DNA of 64,000 nucleotides from Bos javanicus. Lineage: Eukaryota; Chordata; Mammalia; Artiodactyla; Bovidae. Under the pieces are notes generated by a model, which saw nothing but the letters and a program-made list of their open reading frames with translations, made no database searches and was not told the origin of the DNA. The position numbers were made by a program, and so were the translations under genes. Positions 40,988 to 53,833 of the stretch are shown piece after piece. The DNA lies in assembly GCF_032452875.1 (NCBI RefSeq), contig NW_026893690.1:520623-584622 (forward strand). Direction: 5' to 3'. The stretch's first letter is position 1. Each line of letters opens with the position of its first letter.

Positions 40988-41650
40988 GATACATGTGTGA
41001 TCAGCCACGTGATCAGTGCATGATGAGCCACGTGATCAGTGCAGGATCAATTACGTGATCAGTGCATGATCAGTCACGTGACCAGTACATGGTTGCTACG
41101 TGATCGTGCATGATCAGCCACGTGAGCAGAGCATGATAGCCACGTGATCAGTGCATGATCAGTCACGTGATCAGTACATGATCAGTCACGTGAACAGTGC
41201 ATGATCATTTACGTGATCAGTGCATGATCAGTCACGTGACCAGTATATGGTAGCTACGTGATCATTCCATGACGAGCCACGTGAGCAGTGCATGATAGCC
41301 ACGTGATGTGTGCATGATGAGTTACGTGAGCAGAGTATGATCAGCCACGTGATCAGTGCATGAGTGCCACGTGATCAGTGCATGATATGTCACGTGACAG
41401 GTGTGTGATCAGCCACGTGAACAGTGCATGTTCAGCCACGTGATCAGTGCATGATAGCCACGTGATCAGTGCATGATCAGTTACGTGAGCAGTGTATGAT
41501 CAGCCACGTGATCAGTGCATGGTCAGACACGTGAACAGTGTATGATCAGCCACGTGATCAGTGCATGATATCCAAGTGATCAGTGCATGATCATCACGTG
41601 ATCAGTGTATGATCAGCCACGTGAACAGTGCATGCTCAGTCACGTGATCA
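40988..41650. repeat. A-type pre-core block (663 bp)
   Basis: Full series. GTGCAGGATCAATTACG and GATCGTGCATG match the block at 9477, and GATCATTTACGTGATCAG replaces the usual GATCTG. Confidence 0.92.
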
Positions 41651-41911
41651 GGGCATGCTCAGCTGCGTGATTACTGTCTGCTCATCTGTGACAATTGCCA
41701 GCTGAGCTGCACGATTCCTGCCTGTCATCTGTGACAATTATCAGCTGTGCTGCGTAATTCCTGCCTGCTCAGCTGCTTGATTATTGCCAGCTGAGCAGCA
41801 TGATTCCTCACAGCTGAGTTCCATGATTATTGCCTGCTGACTGTATGATTCGTGCCTACTCAGCTCATTGTTTATTGCCTCCAGAGGCACATGATCAGTA
41901 TATGATAGCAA
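41651..41911. repeat. Core copy 24 (class A, degenerate)
   Basis: 261 bp. Both CATCTGCTTGAC motifs are shortened by two bases to CATCTGTGAC. Other changes are GGGCATGCTCAGCTG at the entry, CAATTATCAG, TATGATTCG and CAGCTCATTG. The same two-base loss at two sites suggests conversion between units inside the core. Confidence 0.92.
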
Positions 41912-42010
41912 ACATGATCAGTGCATGATCAGTCACATGATCAGTGCCATTAAGTCACGTGATCACTACATGATAGTCATGTGATCAGTCCATGATCAGT
42001 CACGGTATCA

Positions 42011-42305
42011 GTGCATGATCAGCCACGTGATCAGTGCATGATCAGCCACGTGATCAGTTCATGATCAGCCACGTGTCAGTGCATGTTCAGTCACGTGATC
42101 AGTGCATGATCAGGCACGTGATCAGTGCATGATCAGTCCGTGATCAGTGCATGATCAGCCACGTGATCAGTGCATGATCAGTCACGTGATCAGTGTATGA
42201 TCAGCCACGTGATCAGTGCATGATGACCACGTGATCAGTGCATGATCATCACGTGAGCAGTGTATGATCAGCCACGTGATCAGTGCATGCTCAGTCACGT
42301 GATCA
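42011..42305. repeat. Second minimal inter-core array
   Basis: About 295 bp of monomers between cores 24 and 25. The start-to-start distance of 655 bp nearly matches the 661 bp of the 19-20 pair, 7.3 kb upstream. Confidence 0.9.
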
Positions 42306-42566
42306 GGGCCTGCTGAGCTGCGTGATTACCGTCTGCTCATCTGCTTGACAATTGCCAGCTGAGCTGCACGATTCCTGCCTGTCATCTGCTTGACAATTAT
42401 CAGCTGTGCTGCGTGTTCCTGCCTGCTCAGTGCTTGATTAGCCAGCTGAGCAGCATGATTCCTCACACCTGAGTTCCATGATTATTGCCTGCTGACTGTA
42501 TGATTCGTGCCTACTCAGCTCTTTGTTTATTGCCTCCAGAGGCACATGATCAGTGCATGATAGCAA
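42306..42566. repeat. Core copy 25 (short-unit type, degenerate)
   Basis: 261 bp. It shares GATTACCGTC, CAATTATCAG and a TATGATTCG-like form with the copy 20 lineage but has CACACCTGAG. Deletions are GCGTGTTCC (1 bp), CAGTGCTTG (1 bp) and GATTAGCCAG (2 bp). Confidence 0.92.
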
Positions 42567-42666
42567 ACATGATCAGTGCATGATCAGTCACATGATCAGT
42601 GCCATTAAGTCACGTGATCACTACATGATAGTCATGTGATCAGTCCATGCTCAGTCACGGTGATCA

Positions 42667-45016
42667 GTGCATGATCAGCCACGTGATCAGTGCATGATCA
42701 GCCACGTGATCAGTGCATGATCATCCACGTGATCAGTGCGGGCAGTCATGTGATCAGTGCATGATATAGACGTGATCAGTGCATGATCAGTCTCGTGATC
42801 AGTGCATGATAGCCGTGATCAGTGCATGATCAGTCACCTGATGGGTGTATGATCATTCACGTGACCTGTACATGGTAGCTACATGATCATTGCATGATCA
42901 GCCACGTGATAGTGCATGATAGCCACGTGATCAGTGCATGATCAGTCACGTGATCAGTGCATGATCAGTCATGTGACCAGTACATGGTAGCTGCGTGATC
43001 ATGGCATGATCAGCCACGTGAGCAGTGCATGATAGCCACGTGATCAGTGCATGATCAGTCACGTGATCAGTGCATGATCAGTCACGTGATCAGTGCATGA
43101 TCAGCCACGTGATCAGTGTGATCAGCCACGTGTGGTGTATGTCAGCCAAGTGATCAGTGCATGATAGCCACGTGATCAGTGCATGATCAGTCACGTGATC
43201 AGTGCATGATCAGTCACGTGATCAGTGCATGATCAGCCACGTGATCAGTGCATGATCAGTCACGTGATCAGTGCATGATCAACTACGTGATCAGTGCATG
43301 ATCAGTCACGTGATCAGTGCATGGTAGCCACGTGATCAGTGCATGATCAGCCACGTGATCAGTGCATGATAGCCACGTGATCAGTGCATGATGTCACGTA
43401 ATCAGTGCATGATCAGCCACGTGATCATTGCATGATCATGCGTGATCAGTGCATGATCAGTCCATGATCAGTGCATGTAGCCACGTGATCAGTGCATGAT
43501 CAGCCACGTGATCAGTGCATGATAGCCACGTGATCAGTGCATGATCAGCCACATGATCAGTGCATGATCAGTCACGTAATCAATGTATGATCAGCCACGT
43601 GATCAGTGCATGATCATCCGTGATCAGTGCATGATCAGCCGTGATCAGTGCATGATACCACGTGATCAGTGCATGATCAGTCACGTGATCATGTATGATC
43701 AGCCACGTGATCAGTGCATGATAGCCACGTGATCAGTGCATGATCAGTCACGTGATCAGTGCATGATCAGTCACGTGATCAGTGCATGATCAGCCACGTG
43801 ATCAGTGCATGATCAGCCACGTGATCATTGCATGATCAGTCACGTGATCAGTGCATGATCAGTCACGTGATCAGTGCATGAGTACCATTGATCAGTGCAT
43901 GATCAGCCACGTGATCAGTGCATGATAGCCACGTGATCAGTGCATGATCAGCCACGTGATCAGTGCATGATCAGCCACGTGATCAGTGCATGATCAGTTC
44001 GTGATCAGTGCATGATCAGTCACGTGACAGTGCATGATCGCTCACATGATCAGTGTGATCAGCCACGTGATCAGTGCATGATAGCCACGTGATCAGTGCA
44101 TGATAGCCACGTGATCAGTGCATGATCAGTCACGTGATCAGTGTATGATCAGCCACGTGATCAGTGCATGATAGCCACGTGATCAGTGCATGATCAGCCA
44201 CGTGATCAGTGCATGATCAGCCACGTGATCAGTGCATGATCAGTCACGTGATCATGTGTGATCAGCCACGTGATCAGTGCATGATCAGCCACGTGATCAG
44301 TGCATGATCAGTGCGTGATCAGTGCATGATCAGTCACGCATGACAGTGCATGATCAGCCACGTGATCAGTGCATGATCAGTCACGTGATCAGTGTATGAT
44401 CAGCCACGTGATCAGTGCATGATCAGTCACGTGATCAGTGCATGATCAGTCACGTGATCAGTGCATGATCAGTCACGTGATCAGTGCATGATAGCTGCGT
44501 GATCAGTGCATGATCAGCCACGTGATCAGTGCATGATAGCCACGTGATCAGTGCATGATCAGTCACGTGATCAGTGCATGATCAGCCACGTGATCAGTGC
44601 ATGATCAGGCACGTGATCAGTGCATGATCAGTCACGTGATCAGTGTATGATAGCCGTGAACAGTGCATGATCAGTCACGTGATCAGTGCATGATCAGTCA
44701 CGTGATCAGTGCATGATCAGCCACGTGATCAGTGCATGATCAGCCACGTGATCAGTGCATGATCAATTACGTGATCAGTGCATGATCAGTCACGTGATCA
44801 GTACATGATAGCTACGTGAACATTGCATGATCAGCCATGATCAGTGCATGATAGCCACGTGATCAGTGCATGATAGCCACGTGATCAGTGCATGATCAGT
44901 CATGTGATCGTGTGTGATCAGCCACGTGATCAGTGCATGATATCCACGTGATCAGTGCATGACAGCCACGTGATCAGTGCATGATAGCCACGTGATCAGT
45001 GCATGATCAGTCACGT
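42667..45016. repeat. Long irregular monomer array
   Basis: About 2.35 kb without a core, giving a 3358-bp core spacing. Truncated monomers are frequent (GTGTGGTGTATGTCAGCC near 43130, CATGCGTGATC near 43438, CATTGATCAG near 43887, CGCATGACAG near 44338). This array marks the boundary between the A-B-B organisation on its left and the roughly 2-kb organisation on its right. Confidence 0.85.
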
Positions 45017-45663
45017 GATCATGTGTGATCAGCCACGTGATCAGTGCATGATGAGCCACGTGATCAGTGCATGATCAATTACGTGATCAGTGCATGATCA
45101 GTCACGTGACCAGTACATGGTTGCTACGTGATCGTTGCATGATCAGCCACGTGAGCAGTGCATGATAGCCACGTGATCAGTGCATGATCAGTCACGTGAT
45201 CAGTACATGATCATCACGTGATCAGTGCATGATCATTCGTGATCAGTGCATGATCAGTCACGTGACCAGTGTATGATCAGTCGTGATCAGTGCATGAGCC
45301 ACGTGATCAGTGCATGATCAGCACGTGATCAGTGCATGAGTCACGTGATCAGTGCATGATCAGCCGTGATCAGTGCATGATGCCACGTGATCAGTGCATG
45401 ATAGTCACGTGATCAGTGTGTGATCAGCCGTGATCAGTGCATGATCAGTCACGTGATCAGTGCATGATAGCCACGTGATCAGTGCATGATCAGTCACGTG
45501 ATCAGTGCATGATCAGCCACGTGATCAGTGCATGATCAGACACGTGATCAGTGCATGATCAGCCACGTGATCAGTGCATGATATCCACGTGATCAGTGCA
45601 TGATCATCACGTGATCAGTGTATGATCAGCCACGTGAACAGTGCATGCTCAGTCACGTGATCA
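45017..45663. repeat. A-like pre-core block, eroded (647 bp)
   Basis: Opens GATCATGTGTGATC and keeps GGTTGCTACG and GATCGTTGCATG, but many later landmarks are worn to consensus or deleted (GATCAGTCGTGATC near 45276, CATGAGTCACG near 45336). ATATCCACG replaces ATATCCAAG. Confidence 0.82.
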
Positions 45664-45925
45664 GGGCCTGCTGAGCTGCGTGATTACTGTCTGCTCATCT
45701 GCTTGACAATTGCCAGCTGAGCTGCTGATTCCTGCCTGTCATCTGCTTGACAATTGCCAGCTGTGCTGCATAATTCCTGCCTGCTCAGCTGCTTGATTAT
45801 TGCCAGCTGAGCAGCATGATTCCTCACCTGAGTTCCATGATTATTGCCTGCTGACTGTTTGATTCGTGCCTACTCAGCTCTTTGTTTATTGCCTCCAGAG
45901 GCACATGATCAGTGTATGATAGCAA
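45664..45925. repeat. Core copy 26 (B-like core after A-like flank)
   Basis: 262 bp. GAGCTGCTGATTCC lacks one base, CTGCATAATTCC has lost a CpG, and the class site reads CCTCACCTGAG, a two-base-deleted class B form. Confidence 0.9.
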
Positions 45926-46895
45926 ACATGATCAGCGCATGATCAGTCACATGATCAGCGCCATTAAGTCACGTGATCACTACATGATAGTCATGTGATC
46001 AGTCCATGCTCAGTCACGGTATCAGTGCATGATCAGCCACGTGATCAGTGCATGATCTGTCACAAGATCAGTGTATGATCATCCACGTGATCAGTGCATG
46101 GGCAGTCATGTGATCAGTGCATGATATAGACGTGATCAGTGCATGATCAGTCACGTGATCAGTGCATGATAGCCACGTGATCAGTGCATGATCAGTCACC
46201 TGATGGGTGTATGATCATTCACGTGACCTGTACATGGTAGCTACATGATCATTGCATGATCAGCCACGTGAGTAGTTCGCAGTAGCGTGATCAGTGCATG
46301 ATCAGTCACGTGATCAGTGCATGATCAGTCATGTGACCAGTACATGGTAGCTGCGTGATCATGGCATGATCAGCCACGTGATCAGTGCATGATAGCCACG
46401 TGATCAGTGCATGATCAGACACGTGATCAGTGCATGATCAGTCACGTGATCAGTGCATGATCAGCCACGTGATCAGTGCATGATCAGGCACGTGATCAGT
46501 GTATGATCAGCCACGTGATCAGTGCATGATAGCCACGTGATCAGTGCATGATCATCACGTGATCAGTGCATGATCAGTCACGTGATCAGTGCATGATCAG
46601 CCACGTGATCAGTGCATGATCAGCCACATGATCAGTGCATGATCAATTGCGTGATCAGTGCATGATCAGTCACGTGACCAGTACATGGTACTTCGTGATC
46701 ATTGCATGATCAGCCACGTGATCAGTGCATGATAGCCGTGATCAGTGCATGATAGTCACGTGATCAGTGCATGATCAGTCATGTGATAGTGTGTGATCAG
46801 CCACGTGATCAGTGCATGATATCCACGTGATCAGTGCATGACAGCCACGTGATCAGTGCATGATAGCCACGTGATCAGTGCATGATCAGTCACGT

Positions 46896-47554
46896 GATAC
46901 ATGTGTGATCAGCCACGTGATCAGTGCATGATGAGCCACGTGATCAGTGCATGATCAATTACGTGATCAGTGCATGATCAGTCACGTGACCAGTACATGA
47001 TTGCTACGTGATCGTTGCATGATCAGCCACGTGAGCAGTGCATGATAGCCACGTGATCAGTGCATGATCAGTCACGTGATCAGTACATGATCAGTCACGT
47101 GAACAGTGCATGATCATTTACGTGATCTGCATGATCAGTCACGTGACCAGTATATGGTAGCTACGTGATCATTCCATGACGAGCCACGTGAGCAGTGCAT
47201 GATAGCCACGTGATGTGTGCATGAGTTACGTGAGCAGAGTATGATCAGCCACGTGATCAGTGCATGAGTGCCACGTGATCAGTGCATGATATGTCACGTG
47301 ACAGGTGTGTGATCAGCCACGTGAACAGTGCATGTTCAGCCACGTGATCAGTGCATGATAGCCACGTGATCAGTGCATGATCAGTTACGTGAGCAGTGTA
47401 TGATCAGCCACGTGATCAGTGCATGGTCAGACACGTGAACAGTGTATGATCAGCCACGTGATCAGTGCATGATATCCAAGTGATCAGTGCATGATCATCA
47501 CGTGATCAGTGTATGATCAGCCACGTGAACAGTGCATGCTCAGTCACGTGATCT
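46896..47554. repeat. A-type pre-core block (659 bp)
   Basis: Full series with ACATGATTGCTACG in place of ACATGGTTGCTACG and shortened GATCTGCATG and GTGCATGAGTTACG. Confidence 0.9.
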
Positions 47555-47819
47555 GGGCCTGCTGAGCTGCGTGATTACTGTCTGCTCATCTGCTTGACAA
47601 TTGCCAGCTGAGCTGCACGATTCCTGCCTGTCATCTGCTTGACAATTGCCAGCTGTGCTGCGTAATTCCTGCCTGCTCAGCTGCTTGATTATTGCCAGCT
47701 GAGCAGCATGATTCCTCACAGCTGAGTTCCATGATTATTGCCTGCTGACTGTTTGATTCGTGCCTACTCAGCTCTTTGTTTATTGCCTCCAGAGGCACAT
47801 GATCAGTGTATGATAGCAA
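47555..47819. repeat. Core copy 27 (class A core with B-type entry)
   Basis: 265 bp, CACAGCTGAG and an A block upstream, but entered by ATCTGGG, which elsewhere goes with class B cores. The exchange point would lie at the core's left edge. Confidence 0.92.
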
Positions 47820-48792
47820 ACATGATCAGCGCATGATCAGTCACATGATCAGCGCCATTAAGTCACGTGATCACTACATGATAGTCATGTGATCAGTCCA
47901 TGCTCAGTCACGGTATCAGTGCATGATCAGCCACGTGATCAGTGCATGATCTGTCACATGATTAGTGTATGATCATCCGGGTGATCAGTGCATGGGCAGT
48001 CATGTGATCAGTGCATGATATAGACGTGATTAGTGCATGATCAGTCTCGTGATCAGTGTATGATCAGCCACGTGATCAGTGCATGATCAGTCACCTGATG
48101 GGTGGATGATCAGTCACCTGACCGGTACATGGTAGCTACATGATCATTGCATGATCAGCCACGTGAGTAGTGCATGATAGCCACGTGATCACTGCATGAT
48201 CAGTCACGTGATCAGTGCATGATCAGTCATGTGACCAGTACATGGTAGCTGCGTGATCATGCATGATCAGCCACGTAGCAGTGCATGATGCCACGTGATC
48301 AGTGCATGATCAGACGTGATCAGTGCATGATCAGTCACGTGATCAGTGCATGATCAGCCGTGATCAGTGCATGATCAGCCACGTGATCAGTGCATGATCA
48401 GCCACGTGATCAGTGCATGATAGCCACGTGATCAGTGCATGATCAGTCACGTGATCAGTGCATGATCAGTCACGTGATCAGTGCATGATCAGCCACGTGA
48501 TCAGTGCATGATCAGCCACGTGATCAGTGCATGATCAATTACGTGATCAGTGCATGATCAGTCACGTGATCAGTGCATGATAGCTACGTGATCAGTGCAT
48601 GATCAGCCACGTGATCAGTGCATGATAGCCACGTGATCAGTGCATGATAGCCACGTGATCAGTGCATGATCAGTCACGTGATCAGTGTGTGATCAGCCAC
48701 GTGATCAGTGCATGATAGCCACGTGATCAGTGCATGATCAGCCACGTGATCAGTGCATGATAGCCACGTGATCAGTGCATGATCAGTCACGT

Positions 48793-49376
48793 GATCATGT
48801 GTGATCAGCCACGTGATCAGTGCATGATCAGCCACGTGATCAGTGCATGATCAGTGCGTGATCAGTGCATGATCAGTCACGTGACCAGTGCATGGTTGCA
48901 CGTGATCAGTGCATGATCAGCCACGTGATCAGTGCATGATAGCCACGTGATCAGTGCATGATCAGTCACGTGATCAGTGCATGATCAGTCCGTGATCAGT
49001 GCATGATCAGCCACGTGATCAGTGCATGATCATCACGTGACCAGTATATGGATCTTCGTGATCATTCCATGCAGCCACGTGATCAGTGCATGATAGCCAC
49101 GTGATCAGTGCATGAGTCACGTGATCAGTGTATGATCAGCCACGTGATCAGTGCATGATGCCACGTGATCAGTGCATGATAGTCACGTGATCAGTGTGTG
49201 ATCAGCCACGTGAACAGTGCATGATCAGCCACGTGATCAGTGCATGATCAGCCACGTGATCAGTGCATGATCAGTTCGTGATCAGTGCATGATCAGCCAC
49301 GTGATCAGTGCATGATCAGTCACGTGATCAGTGCATGATCAGCCACGTGATCAGTGCATGCTCAGTCACGTGATCA
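48793..49376. repeat. Eroded A-like pre-core block (584 bp)
   Basis: Opens GATCATGTGTGATC. Recognisable remnants are CATGGTTGCACG near 48891, GTATATGGATCTTCG near 49042 and CATTCCATGCAGCC near 49063. The later landmarks have reverted to consensus monomers. Confidence 0.75.
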
Positions 49377-49589
49377 GGGCCTGCTGAGCTGCGTGATTAC
49401 TGTCTGCTCATCTGCTTGACAGTGCCAGCTAGGCTGCGTGATTCCTGCCTGCTCAGCTGCTTGATCATTGCCAGCTGAGCAGCATGATTCCTCACACCTG
49501 TGTTCCGTTATTGCCTGCTGACTGTTTGATTCATGCCTACTCAGCTCTTTGTTTACCTCCAGAGGCACATGATCAGTGTATGATAGCAA
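49377..49589. repeat. Core copy 28, shortened (213 bp)
   Basis: About 52 bp shorter than other cores. TTGACAGTGCCAGC joins early, and the sequence runs from the second unit to a CAGCTAGGCTG form, then CCTGCTCAGC. This fits loss of one 46-bp dimer plus small deletions. It also has GTTCCGTTATTGCC, ATTCATGCC and GTTTACCTCC, the last removing the TTTATT present in the other copies. Confidence 0.92.
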
Positions 49590-50565
49590 ACATGATCAGT
49601 GCATGATCAGTCACATGATCAGTGCCATTAAGTCACGTGATCACTACATGATAGTCATGTGATCAGTCCATGCTCATCACGGTATCAGTGCATGATCAGC
49701 CACGTGATCAGTGCATGATCTGTCACATGATTAGTGTATGATCATCCACGTGATCAGTGCATGGGCAGTCATGTGATCAGTGCATGATATAGACGTGATC
49801 AGTGCATGATCAGTCACGTGATCAGTGCATGATAGCCACGTGATCAGTGCATGATCAGTCACCTGATCAGTGTATGATCAGCCACGTGATCAGTGCATGA
49901 TAGCCACGTGATCATTGCATGATCAGCCACGTGATCAGTGCATGATAGCCACGTGATCAGTGCATGATCAGTCACGTGATCAGTGCATGATCAGTCACGT
50001 GACCAGTACATGGTCAGCTACGTGATCAGTGCATGATCAGCCACGTGAGCAGTGCATGATAGCCACGTGATCAGTGCATGATCAGTCACGTGATCAGTGC
50101 ATGATCAGTCACGTGATCAGTGCATGATCATTTACGTGATCAGTGCATGATCAGTCACGTGACCAGTATATGGTAGCTACGTGATCATTGCATGACAGCC
50201 ACGTGATCAGTGCATGATAGCCACGTGATGAGTGCATGAGTTACGTGATCAGTGTATGATCAGCCACGTGATCAGTGCATGATGCCACGTGATCAGTGCA
50301 TGATATGTCACGTGACAGTGTGTGATCAGCCACGTGATCAGTGCATGTTCAGCCACGTGATCAGTGCATGATAGCCACGTGATCAGTGCATGATCAGTTA
50401 CGTGATCAGTGCATGATCAGCCACGTGATCAGTGCATGGTCAGACACGTGATCAGTGTGATCAGCCACGTGATCAGTGCATGATATCCAAGTGATCAGTG
50501 CATGATCATCACGTGATCAGTGCATGATCAGCCACGTGAACAGTGCATGCTCAGTCACGTGATCA

Positions 50566-50830
50566 GGGCCTGCTGAGCTGCGTGATTACTGTCTGCTCAT
50601 CTGCTTGACAATTGCCAGCTGAGCTGCACGATTCCTGCCTGTCATCTGCTTGACAATTGCCAGCTGTGCTGCGTAATTCCTGCCTGCTCAGCTGCTTGAT
50701 TATTGCCAGCTGAGCAGCATGATTCCTCACAGCTGAGTTCCATGATTATTGCCTGCTGACTGTTTGATTCGTGCCTACTCAGCTCTTTGTTTATTGCCTC
50801 CAGAGGCACATGATCAGTGTATGATAGCAA
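50566..50830. repeat. Core copy 29 (class A)
   Basis: 265 bp, CACAGCTGAG, entered by ATCAGGG. Its left flank keeps GTATATGGTAGC near 50165, ATATGTCACGTGACAG near 50304 and ATATCCAAG near 50485 but not the full A series. Confidence 0.93.
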
Positions 50831-50929
50831 ACATGATCAGCGCATGATCAGTCACATGATCAGCGCCATTAAGTCACGTGATCACTACATGATAGTCATG
50901 TGATCAGTCCATGCTCAGTCACGGTATCA

Positions 50930-52624
50930 GTGCATGATCAGCCACGTGATCAGTGCATGATCTGTCACATGATTAGTGTGATCATCCACGTGTCAGTGCA
51001 TGGGCAGTCATGTGATCAGTGCATGATATAGACGTGATCAGTGCATGATCAGTCTCGTGATCAGTGCATGATAGCCACGTGATCAGTGCATGATCAGTCA
51101 CCTGATGGGTGTATGATCATTCACGTGATTGTACATGGTAGCTACATGATCATTGCATGATCAGCCACGTGAGTAGTGCATGATAGCCACGTGATCAGTG
51201 CATGATCAGTCACGTGATCAGTGCATGATCAGTCATGTGACCAGTACATGGTAGCTGCGTGATCATGCATGATCAGCCACGTGACAGTGCATGATAGCCA
51301 CGTGATCAGTGCATGATCAGTCACGTGATCAGTGCATGATCAGTCACGTGATCAGTGCATGATCAGCCACGTGATCAGTGCATGATCAGGCACGTGATCA
51401 GTGCATGATCAGCCACGTGATCAGTGCATGATAGCCACGTGATCAGTGCATGATCAGTCACGTGATCAGTGCATGATCAGTTACGTGATCAGTGCATGAT
51501 CAGCCACGTGATCAGTGCATGATCAGCCACGTGATCAGTGCATGATCAATTACGTGATCAGTGCATGATCAGTCACGTGATCAGTACATGATAGCTACGT
51601 GATCAGTGCATGATCAGCCACGTGATCAGTGCATGATAGCCACGTGATCAGTGCATGATCAGCCACGTGATCAGTGCATGATCAGTCACGTGATCAGTGC
51701 ATGATCATCACGTGATCAGTGCATGATAGCCACGTGATCAGTGCATGATCAGCCACGTGATCAGTGCATGATCAGCCACGTGATCAGTGCATGATCAGTC
51801 ACGTGATCAGTGCATGATCAGTCACGTGATCAGTGCATGATCAGTCACGTGATCAGTGCATGATCAGCCACGTGATCAGTGCATGATAGCCACGTGATCA
51901 GTGCATGATCAGTCACGTGATCAGTGCATGATCAGTTACGTGATCAGTGCATGATCAGCCACGTGATCAGTGCATGATCAGCCACGTGATCAGTGCATGA
52001 TCAGCCACGTGATCAGTGCATGATCAGTCACGTGATCAGTGCATGGTAGCTACGTGATCAGTGCATGATCAGCCATGATCAGTGCATGATAGCCACGTGA
52101 TCAGTGCATGATCAGCCACGTGATCAGTGCATGATCAGTCCGTGATCAGTGCATGATCAGCCCGTGATCAGTGCATGATTCAGACACGTGATCAGTGCCA
52201 GTAGCCCGTGATCAGTGCGCCAGTCAGTCGTGAGCATGTCATGTGAGCCCATGATCAGTGATTTCTGAGTAGCCCATGATCAGTGCATGATATGTCCGTG
52301 ATCAGTGCATGATCAGCCACGTGATCAGTGCATGATCAGCCACGTGATCAGTGCATGATCAGTTACGTGATCAGTGTATGATCAGCCACGTGATCAGTGC
52401 ATGATGCCACGTGATCAGTGCATGATATATCACGTGATCAGTGCATGATCAGCCACGTGATCAGTGCATGATCAGCCACGTGATCAGTGCATGATCAGCC
52501 ACGTGATCAGTGCATGATCAGCCACGTGATCAGTGCATGATCAGCCACGTGATCAGTGCATGATCAGTCACGTGATCAGTGTATGATCAGCCACGTGATC
52601 AGTGCATGCTCAGTCACGTGATCA
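50930..52624. repeat. Monomer array with a scrambled stretch
   Basis: Begins with the q continuation, then about 1 kb of very uniform monomers, then a disordered stretch at about 52161-52300 (GCCCGTGATC, CAGTGCGCCAGTCAGTCG, GAGCATGTCATGTGAGCCC, GATTTCTGAGTAGCCC) that only partly follows the monomer. Confidence 0.85.
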
Positions 52625-52881
52625 GGCCTGCTGAGCTCACGTGATTACTGTCTGCTCATCTGCTTGACAATTGCTGAGCAGCTGCACGATTCCTGTCATC
52701 TGCTTGACAATTGCCAGCTGTGCTGCGTAATTCCTGCCTGCTCAGCTGCTTGATTATGCCAGCTGAGCAGCATGATTCCTCACAGCTGAGTTCCATGATT
52801 ATTGCCTGCTGACTGTTTGATTGTGCCTACTCAGCTCTTTGTTTATTGCCTCCAGAGGCACAGATCAGTGTATGATAGCAA
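52625..52881. repeat. Core copy 30 (class A, many small indels)
   Basis: 257 bp. Net eight bases lost through GGCC at entry (-1), GAGCTCACGTG (+1), CAATTGCTGAGCAGCTG (-1), GATTCCTGTCATC (-4), GATTATGCC (-1), GATTGTGCC (-1) and GGCACAGATC (-1). CACAGCTGAG at the class site. Confidence 0.9.
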
Positions 52882-52980
52882 CATGATCAGCGCATGATCA
52901 GTCACATGATCAGCGCCATGATCACGTGATCACTACATGATAGATGTGTGATCAGTCCATGCTCAGTCAGGTATCAGTGC

Positions 52981-53833
52981 ATGATCAGCCACGTGATCAG
53001 TGCATGATCTGTCACAAGATCAGTGTATGATCATCCGTGATCAGTGCATGCAGATCAGTGTGATCAGTGCATGATATAGGCGTGAACAGTGCATGATCAG
53101 TCACGTGATCAGTGCATGATAGCCACGTGATCAGTGCATGATCAGTCACCTGATGGGTGTATGATCATTCACGTGACTATATGCATGGTAGCTCATGATC
53201 ATTGCCATGTGCAGTCAGATGGTTTTGCCAGATAGCCACGTGATCAGTGCATGATCAGTCACGTGATCAGTGCATGTCAGTGTTGTGACCAGTACATGGT
53301 AGCTGTCGATCATGGCATGATCAGCCATGAGCAGTGCATGATAGCCATGATCAGTGCATTGAGCACGTGATCAGTGCATGATCATCACATGATCAGTGCA
53401 TGATCAGCCACGTGATCAGTGCATGATCAGCACGTGATCAGTGCATGATCAGTCATGATCAGTGCATGATAGCCACGTGATCAGTGCATGATCAGTCACG
53501 TGATCAGTGCATGATCATTGTGATCAGTGCATGATCAGCCACGTGATCAGTGCATGATCAGCCATGATCAGTGCATGATCAATTCGTGATCAGTGCATGA
53601 TCAGTCACGTGACCAGTACATGGTAGCTACGTGATCATTGCATGATCAGCCACGTGATCAGTGCATGATGATCACCGTGATCAGTGCATGATAGCCACAT
53701 GATCAGTGCATGATCAGTCATGTGATCGTGCATGATCAGTGCGTGATCAGTGCATGATATCCACGTGATCAGTGCATGACAGCCACGTGATCAGTGCATG
53801 ATGAGCCACGTGATCAGTGCATGATCAGTCACG
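52981..53833. repeat. Irregular monomer array
   Basis: Many truncated monomers and a disordered patch at about 53171-53240 (GACTATATGCATGG, CATTGCCATGTGCAG, GATGGTTTTGCCAGATAGCC) sitting where the GTACATGGTAGC/GAGTAGTG landmark is expected. Confidence 0.82.

Noticed and set aside
49374..49589. 71-codon minus-strand frame at core 28
   Set aside because: It is the product of the dimer-sized deletion in this core. It is not shared with other copies and has no start context or domain.
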